A DNA stretch of 64,000 nucleotides from a bacterium MS4. Its GTDB lineage: Bacteria > Bacillota > Clostridia > Oscillospirales > Acutalibacteraceae. Location of the stretch: the NCBI GenBank assembly GCA_000752215.1, contig CCFG01000010.1, forward strand, positions 374,187 to 438,186, in the 5' to 3' direction. The notes beneath the pieces are model-generated. The model ran no database searches. It saw nothing but the letters and a program-made list of their open reading frames with translations, and was not told the DNA's origin. Positions within the stretch are counted from its first letter, which is position 1. Each line of letters starts with the position of its first letter. Positions 42,416-50,791 of the stretch are shown piece after piece. Position numbers and translations under genes: made by a program.

Positions 42416-42991
42416 ATGAAATTAACAACGGAAGAGTTCTTGGAAAACACGGAAATCTGTCCGGTAATAGCGGCAGTCAACAAGTGGGAAGCCGTGGAGA
42501 AGTGCGGAAGCGTGGATTGCAAGATGGTCAACGTTCTGTTCGGGGATATCTGCACCATTGCCGATATCGTCAAAGAACTGAAGAAAATGGAGAAAATCGT
42601 TTTTGTGCATGTTGATCTCATTACGGGCTTCGCCAGCAAAGAGATCTGTGTGGACTTTATCCAGAAATACACGGAGGCCGACGGCATCATCAGTACAAAG
42701 CCGTTTCTGATCAAGCGTGCCAATGAGTTGGGCCTGTTCACGATCCAGCGTTTTTTTATGATTGATTTTATTACCTATGCCAATGTGGTCAAGCATGTCC
42801 GTGTCACCAATCCGAATGTGGTGGAATTGCTTCCGGCGGGTTTGTCGAAGGTCATCCGGTACCTGTGTGCTGAGATAGATCGTCCCGTGATTGCGGGCGG
42901 GCTGATTCTCGACAAGGACGACGTGATCGGCGCGCTCAGCGCAGGGGCGATCGCCATATCCACCACCAATCAGGAAATCTGGCGTGACTGA
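42416..42991 (+). CDS. GlpP-family antiterminator (YgcP-like)
   Basis: RNA-binding regulator related to Bacillus GlpP, which binds glycerol-3-phosphate and prevents termination in glp leaders. It is 191 residues from ATG 42416 after AGAGGTG. The barrel-like core has VFVHVDLITGFASKEICVDFI (about 62-82), FMIDFITYANVVKHVRVTNPNVVELLPAG (about 122-150) and DRPVIAGGLILDKDDVIGALSAGA. It has its own promoter without the shared terminator, so it can be made while the three leaders are off. The ligand is unknown; the genes around suggest a phosphorylated product of the pathway. Confidence 0.92.
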   Translation: MKLTTEEFLENTEICPVIAAVNKWEAVEKCGSVDCKMVNVLFGDICTIADIVKELKKMEKIVFVHVDLITGFASKEICVDFIQKYTEADGIISTKPFLIKRANELGLFTIQRFFMIDFITYANVVKHVRVTNPNVVELLPAGLSKVIRYLCAEIDRPVIAGGLILDKDDVIGALSAGAIAISTTNQEIWRD

Positions 42992-43064
42992 ACACATCCT
43001 TTCTTAGAGAGACCGGTTCTGCAAATTGTACAAAAATATGCTAAAAAATTCGCACAAAATAGCA

Positions 43065-43093
43065 TTGACAAACAGAGGTATATTCTTTATACT
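43065..43093 (+). promoter_or_regulatory. Promoter of cluster leader 3 (SDR-kinase operon)
   Basis: TTGACA (43065-43070), 17 bp, TATACT (43088-43093). Confidence 0.78.
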
Positions 43094-43098
43094 GAACA

Positions 43099-43166
43099 CA
43101 GTTACTAAGAGATGAAGAGAAAGTAGCTTCAACACAGCGTTATGCTGTCTTGAAGCTGCTTTTTTT
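43099..43166 (+). promoter_or_regulatory. Antiterminator box and leader terminator 3
   Basis: CAGTTACTAAGAGATGAAGAG (43099-43119), then AAGTAGCTTCAACACAGC (43121-43138) pairing with GCTGTCTTGAAGCTGCTT (43144-43161), then T6. GTTACT of the box can pair with AGTAGC of the arm (one G-U). Confidence 0.75.
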
Positions 43167-43297
43167 GTTGCGTGAATGTTTATTTTATTTCACGCGTACG
43201 GAAAAAAGTATCGGGAACAGTATAGTGTGCAGATATTGCTCGGCGGTGCGGCTCTTCGTCTCACAAACACAATACATAAACAATGGAGGTAAACATT

Positions 43298-44080
43298 ATG
43301 AGCTACGATATCAATGATTTTTCTTTGGACTTCTTCAGCCTGAAAGGGAAGAACGCGGTCGTTACCGGCGGCAACAGCGGCCTTGGACAGTGCTTTTCAC
43401 TGGCGCTGGCAAAGGCGGGCGCAAATGTGTTCGTCGCCAGCTTTCTGGAGGACGACGGAACCACGCAGAAGCTGATTGAGGAAGCCGGCAGCAAGATGGG
43501 CTTTATGAAGTGCGACCTTACTGAGAAAGGCGTTCCCGCGAAAGTCATTGAAGCCTGTGTCAACCAGTTCGGCAGCATCGATATTCTGGTAAACTGTGCC
43601 GGTATCTGCAAACTGAACGACGTTCTGGACTTCGACCGTGCCGACTGGGATCCGATGATTGCGACCGGCCTTACCGCGGCCTTTGAACTGAGCCATGAGG
43701 CAGCCAAATACATGGTCCCGCAGAAGAGCGGCAAGATCATCAACATCTGCTCGCTGTTCTCGTATCTGGGCGGACTCGGCTCCCCTGCCTATGCCGCTAT
43801 GAAGCATGGCATTGCGGGTCTGACAAAAGCGTATGCGGACGAGCTCGGCAAATACAATATTCAGGTTACCGGTATTGCTCCCGGCTACTACGCAACCAAC
43901 ATTACCGTGGAAACCCGCAGCAACCCTGTTACCAATCAGAGAGTGCTTGACCATATTCCGGCCAACCGCTGGGGTGAAAGACAGGATCTGATGGGAACCG
44001 CCGTGTTCCTCGCCAGCCATGCGTCCGACTATGTTACCGGCACGCTGCTTGTTGTTGACGGCGGCTACCTGGTTCGCTGA
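43298..44080 (+). CDS. Short-chain dehydrogenase/reductase (YgcW-like)
   Basis: NAD(P)-dependent oxidoreductase of 260 residues from ATG 43298 after TGGAGG. Cofactor loop TGGNSGLGQ near residue 24-32, catalytic Ser in INICSLFSYLGG near 148, and the YxxxK motif in YAAMKHG near 162-166. Similar to sugar or polyol dehydrogenases such as gluconate 5-dehydrogenase, KduD and YgcW. It is the first gene of the leader-3 operon with the FGGY kinase, suggesting oxidation or reduction of a polyol or sugar acid that is then phosphorylated. Confidence 0.92.
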   Translation: MSYDINDFSLDFFSLKGKNAVVTGGNSGLGQCFSLALAKAGANVFVASFLEDDGTTQKLIEEAGSKMGFMKCDLTEKGVPAKVIEACVNQFGSIDILVNCAGICKLNDVLDFDRADWDPMIATGLTAAFELSHEAAKYMVPQKSGKIINICSLFSYLGGLGSPAYAAMKHGIAGLTKAYADELGKYNIQVTGIAPGYYATNITVETRSNPVTNQRVLDHIPANRWGERQDLMGTAVFLASHASDYVTGTLLVVDGGYLVR

Positions 44081-44159
44081 TTGACCGGTTTTTATAGCGC
44101 GGTGGGGAGAGAGGTTTCTCCCCGCCCCAACACTATCCGAAAGGCAGTAGAGGTTTGGT

Positions 44160-45590
44160 ATGAGTAAAAAATACATTTTAGCCGTCGACGGCGGTTCTCA
44201 GAGTTCTAAAATCGTAATTTTTGATCTGGAAGGGAATATTGTCTGCGAAGAGAAAGAAAACCTCAGGCCGGTCAATCTGCCGTCGCCGGGGATCGTAGAG
44301 CATCCCGATGACGATCTGTGGGATTCCATTGCGGTTGCCAGCAAAAAGACGCTGGCGAAATTTGACGGCGACGTCAAGGACATTATGGCGGTCGGGCTTT
44401 GCACCATCCGGTTCTGCCGGGCGCTCCTGAAAAAGGACGGTTCCCTGTATTCCCCGGTGATGAGCTGGATGGATCAGCGCGTTTCCCGCGTACATGAACA
44501 GGTCAGCGACGAAATCGCCTATGTCACCACTTCCTCCGGTTATATCACTCATCGCTTTACCGGCAATTTTAACGATACGGCCGCCAACTATCAGGGCGTC
44601 TGGCCGATGGATACGGACACATGGCAGTGGTATGAGGACGATCAAAAGATTGCCGAATACAATCTTACCCGCGACATGCTGTTCCATCTGCAGATGCCCG
44701 GCACGATCCTTGGCTATGTGACGAAGGAAGCCGCCGAGGCGACCGGGATTCCGGAAGGGCTTCCGGTCGTGGCAACCGCGAACGACAAGGCGGTTGAGGC
44801 GCTGGGCGCGGGCTGCACCGGCGAAAAGACGGCACTGATCTCCCTGGGCACCTACATTGCCGCAATGGCTCAGGGCCACGACAATCCGAAAAATACCGTG
44901 AATTTCTGGAGCAACTTCGCTTCCGTTCCCAACCAGTACCTGTATGAGAGCAACGGCATCCGCCGCGGCATGTGGACGGTCAGCTGGTTCAAGAACGTAC
45001 TGGGCGACAGCTACGCGGAGAAAGCCCGATCCATGGGCATGTCTGCGGAAGAGCTGATGAGCAGGGAAGCGGAAGAGGTCCCCGTCGGAAGCGACGGCCT
45101 GATGACCGTTCTCGACTTTTTGGCTCCCGCGGACCAGCCGTTCAAAAAGGGAATCATGATCGGCTTTGACGGGCGCCACGGCCGCGCGCATATGTATCGT
45201 TCCATTCTGGAAGGCATTGCCATGACCATGAAGAGCCGTGTGGACGAGATGTGCGAGGAGCTTAACCTTAAGCTGGATAATATCATTATTTCCGGCGGTG
45301 GTTCCAACAGCGATCTGTTCATGCAGATTTTCTCCGATGTTTTCGGGATTCCCGCGTCGCGCAACGTGGTGAATGGTTCCGCGGCGGTCGGCTCGGCAAT
45401 TTGTGCCGCCGTCGCAGTCGGGGCTTACAAAACCTTTGACGAGGCTGTGGCCCATATGGTCCGCATGCGCGACACCTTCCGGCCCGATCTGCAGAATACC
45501 GAGAAATATACGAGGGCGAACGCGGTCTATCGCGACATTACAAAATGTACGGATGACCTCCTGAAGCGCTCCTATGAAATTTTCAGTTAA
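44160..45590 (+). CDS. FGGY-family carbohydrate kinase (YgcE-like)
   Basis: 476 residues. N-terminal phosphate motif VDGGSQSSKIVIFDLEG (about 9-25), substrate loop with MSWMDQRV, and the C-terminal FGGY domain with ISGGGSNSDLFMQIFSDVFG (about 380-400). The sugar is not identifiable from sequence; relatives phosphorylate xylulose, glycerol, ribulose or related compounds. It lies in the same operon as the SDR. As in E. coli, where ygcE is in the ygc region, no substrate is known to me. Confidence 0.92.
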   Translation: MSKKYILAVDGGSQSSKIVIFDLEGNIVCEEKENLRPVNLPSPGIVEHPDDDLWDSIAVASKKTLAKFDGDVKDIMAVGLCTIRFCRALLKKDGSLYSPVMSWMDQRVSRVHEQVSDEIAYVTTSSGYITHRFTGNFNDTAANYQGVWPMDTDTWQWYEDDQKIAEYNLTRDMLFHLQMPGTILGYVTKEAAEATGIPEGLPVVATANDKAVEALGAGCTGEKTALISLGTYIAAMAQGHDNPKNTVNFWSNFASVPNQYLYESNGIRRGMWTVSWFKNVLGDSYAEKARSMGMSAEELMSREAEEVPVGSDGLMTVLDFLAPADQPFKKGIMIGFDGRHGRAHMYRSILEGIAMTMKSRVDEMCEELNLKLDNIIISGGGSNSDLFMQIFSDVFGIPASRNVVNGSAAVGSAICAAVAVGAYKTFDEAVAHMVRMRDTFRPDLQNTEKYTRANAVYRDITKCTDDLLKRSYEIFS

Positions 45591-45608
45591 CCGATTTTAA
45601 CAGACATT

Positions 45609-45643
45609 GCAGAAATACTGCAGAGCGACTGCAGTATTTCTGC
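45609..45643. repeat. Perfect 15-bp inverted repeat between kinase and surE
   Basis: GCAGAAATACTGCAG (45609-45623) and its exact reverse complement (45629-45643) with a 5-base loop. There is no T run, so it is not a typical terminator; it could protect the mRNA end or be a protein-binding site. Confidence 0.7.
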
Positions 45644-45672
45644 CCACTTTCGGCTAAGCGCGGGGGAACGAT

Positions 45673-46443
45673 ATGAAACCTTTGATTCTGATCACGAACG
45701 ACGATGGAATATATTCTCCGGGTTTGCGCGCGGCGGCGGAAGCGGTTGCCGATTTGGGCGAGTTGCTCATTGTTGCGCCGCATCGCCAGCAGACCAGTAT
45801 GGGCCGCGCTTTTCCCCGCACGGAAGACCTGGGGATCATTGAAACGACCACCCTGATGATTTGCGGAGTGCGGACAAAAGCCTACGCCGTGCACGGGTCG
45901 CCCGCCTACGCGGTGGCTCATGCCGTGCTGGAGCTTGCAAACCGCAAACCGGATTTGTGCGTTAGCGGTATCAATTACGGGGAAAACCTCGGCACCATTG
46001 TTACCTGCAGCGGAACCTTGGGCGCCGCGTTTGAAGCGAATTCCCATGAAATTCCCGCCATTGCATCCTCCCTGCAAATCCCGCTGCAGCTGCAGAGAAA
46101 AACGGATTACAGTCCGGCGGACTGGAGCGCTGCGGCGGAAATCACCGGAAGAGCGGCGCAGTCCGTGCTGAAAGACGGCATGCCCAACAAAGCCACCGTC
46201 CTGAATATCAATATTCCCGACCAGCTGCGGGATGCGGAACATTATCATATTACGCGGCAGAGCCATCAGAACTATTTCTGTTTCATACGGCCGGGGGAGC
46301 GGGATTTTTCAAAGAGATTTGAACTGAAATCCCGGCTGTCCGTCAATATGGATACCCTGGAGCCGGACAGCGATATCTATGCCGTTTACATAGATAAGGC
46401 AATTTCCATTACGCCAATGACCTGGAATATGACAGCGGTTTAA
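45673..46443 (+). CDS. surE: SurE 5'/3'-nucleotidase
   Basis: Divalent-metal-dependent phosphatase of 256 residues. The SurE metal motif ITNDDGIYSPGLRA is at the N-terminus, the phosphate-binding HRQQTSMGRA near 40 and VSGINYGENLGTIVTCSGTLGAAFEA near 98-125 complete the active site. The C-terminal segment is typical. Ribosome binding site GGGGGAACG. It follows the kinase operon and could dephosphorylate a pathway intermediate or act on nucleotides. Confidence 0.94.
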   Translation: MKPLILITNDDGIYSPGLRAAAEAVADLGELLIVAPHRQQTSMGRAFPRTEDLGIIETTTLMICGVRTKAYAVHGSPAYAVAHAVLELANRKPDLCVSGINYGENLGTIVTCSGTLGAAFEANSHEIPAIASSLQIPLQLQRKTDYSPADWSAAAEITGRAAQSVLKDGMPNKATVLNINIPDQLRDAEHYHITRQSHQNYFCFIRPGERDFSKRFELKSRLSVNMDTLEPDSDIYAVYIDKAISITPMTWNMTAV

Positions 46444-46546
46444 AAGAATCCGGAGAAGAAGACAGTCACACAGCAGGAACGCGGCAATTTTCATTTATAA
46501 AGGCTTTGTCCAACAGTTGAGGAATGCAAAACGGGAAATGATGATT

Positions 46547-46575
46547 GAGGCGGCGATAAACCGCCTCTTTTTTTA
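46547..46575 (+). terminator. Terminator after surE
   Basis: GAGGCGG (46547-46553) / CCGCCTC (46561-46567) followed by T7. Confidence 0.85.
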
Positions 46576-46650
46576 TGCATTCCCGATTTGGTATTTTTTT
46601 CCTGAAAGCTCTTTTCCGGAAAGTATATTAATGAAAGGTTGAAAAGTAGA

Positions 46651-48729
46651 ATGTTTCATTTCTTTAAACGTTCCGCAACAATTCGGGAAGAATCTCACAA
46701 ATCAGTTAAAAAATCCAGTTTGAAGAAAAAGCTCAGCATCATTTTTGCCATTGTGATTGCAGTTCCTTTTGCAGTGATGTCCTTGTTTATACTGCCCAAC
46801 CAGATTCAGTCGCAGTACGTCGAGTCCAGTAGCCAGCAGCTGAAGCTGGCCGATAAGAACATGGAGACCTTTTTTTCAGAGATTCAGTACAATCTTGACT
46901 ATATGGCGCCGGCAAGCCTGATGAAAGCGTCGAAGGGGCATCTGACCAGCTATGTGAACAAAGGGGAAAACGACGACAGGGTGCTCCGGTCGTCCAAAGC
47001 GGGCGGGATGGAGCAGGAAATTTTCCAGTCCTTCGACTCCTTCCGGCAGGCGCATCCCTATGTCACCTATGTCTATTACGGGCTGGAAAGCAAGGAATAT
47101 ATGCAGAGCCCGGAGGGCGGGGCAGTAGTGCCGAACTACGACCCCACACAGCGGCTTTTTTATACGACCGCGATTACGGGCAAAGGGAAATATGTGTATA
47201 CGGAGCCGTACGAGAACGACGGCAATATTATCCTGGGCCTGGTCAAGGCGGTATACGACGGCAATGATCTTCTGGGCGTTTCCGGAATTGACGTCAACCT
47301 GAATTCCATGACGGAAATGCTCAATCAGGTGAAGATCGGAAAGAGCGGATACCTGATCCTCGTCCATCAGAACGGAACCGTTATTTCCGACTCCATGGAC
47401 AAGGAGCATAACCTAAAGAAAATCGAAGAGCTGAAAATTACGGGATTGGAGAATGCGGGGAAGATAACCGATGGGGTAAAGAGCACCGAATTGGACGGGG
47501 AGAAATTCCTTACCAATGTTTATACCTCTCCCAATACGGGCTGGAAGGTCATAGCAATGATTCCCCAAAAGGAGATTGACGCCGCGAGCTTCAGCATTTC
47601 CACCGCCGTGCTTTTGATTGCGTTCCTGACTTTGCTGATCGGCTTGGCTGCCGTATGGAAATTTACGGACGCGATCCAGATTCCGCTGAAAAAACTCAGC
47701 CAGCGGCTGGAACTGCTTTCCCGCGGCGACCTTCACTCCGAAGTTCCCTCCGTCAAAACAAAGGACGACGTCGGGGTTTTGGCAAATTCCCTTTTTTACA
47801 CGGTAGAGAATATGAAGAATTATATTGCGGAAATTGATGCCGCGCTGGGGAACATTGCGAACGGACAGCTTGATTTTGAGCTCAGGCAGGAATTCCTGGG
47901 CGATTTCGTTTCCATCAGAGCCTCCATCCAAAAGATCACGGATTCTCTGAACGGCACCCTGACGGAGATCAGCCGCTCCGCGGCACAGGTGGATTCCAGC
48001 TCTGCCCAGATCGCCAACGGGGCACAGGCATTGGCGCAGGGCGCGACGGAGCAGGCAAGTTCCGTCGAAGAGCTTGCGGCCACGGTTACCGAAATTTCCA
48101 CCCATGTCAAACAGAACGCGGAGCACGCGGCTGAGGCAAATAAAAATGTTAGCCTTGTCCGAACCGAAATAGAAGCCAGCAACCAGCATATGGATGAAAT
48201 GGTGTCTGCGATGGCCCAGATCGATGAATCCTCCGGGGAAATCGGAAAAATCATCAAAACCATTGAGGATATCGCTTTCCAGACCAATATCCTCGCTTTG
48301 AACGCGGCTGTTGAGGCGGCGAGAGCGGGGGCCGCGGGCAAGGGCTTTGCCGTTGTGGCGGACGAGGTCCGTAATCTGGCGAGCAAAAGCGCGCAGGCGG
48401 CAAAAAACACCACCGCTTTGATCGAAAATTCCACCAGGCAGGTGGAGAACGGTACCAAAATCGCGGACCAGACCGCGAAAGCCCTTCTTCAGGTGGTCGA
48501 GAGCGTAGAATCCGTTTCAGATGCCGTTGCGCAGATCACAGAGGCGTCAAGCCGTCAGGCGGAGTCCATCAGTCAGGTGACACAGGGCGCCGATCAGATC
48601 GCCGCGGTGGTTCAGACCAACTCGGCGACCGCGGAGGAAAATGCCGCCGCCAGCGAGGAGCTTTCCACGCAGGTGCAGATCATGCGGTCGCTTGTCGGAA
48701 AATTCCGCTTAAAGAAGGGGACGGATTAA
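46651..48729 (+). CDS. Methyl-accepting chemotaxis protein
   Basis: Transmembrane chemoreceptor of about 692 residues. First helix [21 protein letters not shown] (about 30-50), a double-Cache sensor domain outside the cell (residues about 55-310, with NLGDSSG-type Cache segments such as [17 protein letters not shown]), second helix near 315, HAMP, then a long signalling coiled coil with the hairpin tip [39 protein letters not shown]. Start could be ATG 46651 or TTG 46639. Belongs to the flagellar chemotaxis system seen further right. Ligand unknown. Confidence 0.94.
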   Translation: MFHFFKRSATIREESHKSVKKSSLKKKLSIIFAIVIAVPFAVMSLFILPNQIQSQYVESSSQQLKLADKNMETFFSEIQYNLDYMAPASLMKASKGHLTSYVNKGENDDRVLRSSKAGGMEQEIFQSFDSFRQAHPYVTYVYYGLESKEYMQSPEGGAVVPNYDPTQRLFYTTAITGKGKYVYTEPYENDGNIILGLVKAVYDGNDLLGVSGIDVNLNSMTEMLNQVKIGKSGYLILVHQNGTVISDSMDKEHNLKKIEELKITGLENAGKITDGVKSTELDGEKFLTNVYTSPNTGWKVIAMIPQKEIDAASFSISTAVLLIAFLTLLIGLAAVWKFTDAIQIPLKKLSQRLELLSRGDLHSEVPSVKTKDDVGVLANSLFYTVENMKNYIAEIDAALGNIANGQLDFELRQEFLGDFVSIRASIQKITDSLNGTLTEISRSAAQVDSSSAQIANGAQALAQGATEQASSVEELAATVTEISTHVKQNAEHAAEANKNVSLVRTEIEASNQHMDEMVSAMAQIDESSGEIGKIIKTIEDIAFQTNILALNAAVEAARAGAAGKGFAVVADEVRNLASKSAQAAKNTTALIENSTRQVENGTKIADQTAKALLQVVESVESVSDAVAQITEASSRQAESISQVTQGADQIAAVVQTNSATAEENAAASEELSTQVQIMRSLVGKFRLKKGTD

Positions 48730-48800
48730 AATCTGTCCGGTCGGTTTATGGCAGTCACCCTTGAAGAAGCAAATGTATTGAAAATCGTTCAATTTTATCA

Positions 48801-48840
48801 AAAGCAGGCAGAGTGGTCCCACTCTGCCTGCTTTGCTGAT
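48801..48840 (+). terminator. Terminator after the chemoreceptor gene
   Basis: 16-bp perfect stem AAAGCAGGCAGAGTGG / CCACTCTGCCTGCTTT, then GCTGATTTTTC. Confidence 0.85.
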
Positions 48841-48961
48841 TTTTCGGGAAGGGTTTGCTTGTCAACAGCTTTCCCGCTATTTACTTTCGGAATTTATGAA
48901 ACAGACGGCGGCTTATGGAATATCCTGATATTGATCCATTCTTTTCAATTGAGGTGATCGC

Positions 48962-49126
48962 ATGCAAACGGTTATTATCAGATTCTTTGATAAAAAAGTT
49001 GGATACAGAGCTGCGAATTTTCTCAGAGGCTTAGGATATCAGGTGAATTCCGTCGGACGGACCTATTGGAACAGCTTTTATCCGTTTGCTTCGTGTCTCA
49101 TCCTGGAAATCAATTATGAAGAATAA
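48962..49126 (+). CDS. Hypothetical protein, 54 aa
   Basis: Small protein of 54 residues after a good GAGGTGATCGC ribosome binding site. Sequence VIIRFFDKKVGYRAANFLRG then YQVNSVGRTYWNSF; aromatic and basic, no membrane helix. It ends next to the convergent enolase gene. Unrecognised but likely translated. Confidence 0.5.
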   Translation: MQTVIIRFFDKKVGYRAANFLRGLGYQVNSVGRTYWNSFYPFASCLILEINYEE

Positions 49127-49132
49127 CAGCCG

Positions 49133-50437
<1,305 letters not shown>

Positions 50438-50473
50438 TCATCTCAGTTAGCGAAAACTAACTGTCTTTCATTA

Positions 50474-50502
50474 AAAGTAACACAATTTACTGAAAATGTC
50501 AA
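50474..50502 (-). promoter_or_regulatory. Sigma-A promoter for enolase
   Basis: Minus strand TTGACA (50497-50502), 17 bp, TACTTT (50474-50479). Confidence 0.6.
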
Positions 50503-50791
50503 TTGACGGACCCGATATCTTCCGGTTTTTTCTGTTAAAAAAAGATTAAAAAATTGGATGTTGCAGCCGGAAAAAATCGCTCGTTCCAAAGGGGCGGAAA
50601 TTGTTAACATTTGGCATATTAACTTGATAATTGCCAGTTTTTAGGGTATAATCGAACCAGTAATGTCAACGGATGCCAGAGCTGATTTGATGATAAGGCA
50701 GCGCGTGTATTTTATAGGAAGGAAAAATCCTTCCATATCGGGGCTTGCTGCCGGTCTGTATTATAAATACTACATAATTGGAGTGAATGAA
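50503..50791. other. Intergenic region between eno and the SH3b/GH24 gene
   Basis: 290 bases. It contains TTGATAATTGCC and GGGTATAATC (TATAAT at about 50646-50651), a probable promoter for the large secreted protein. It is possible that the transcript has a leader of about 130 nt; the frame through it is open but has no ribosome binding site before 50792. No hairpin recognised. Confidence 0.4.

Noticed and set aside
48748..48957. Frame after the chemoreceptor gene
   Set aside because: It runs through a perfect 16-bp terminator stem and has no ribosome binding site.
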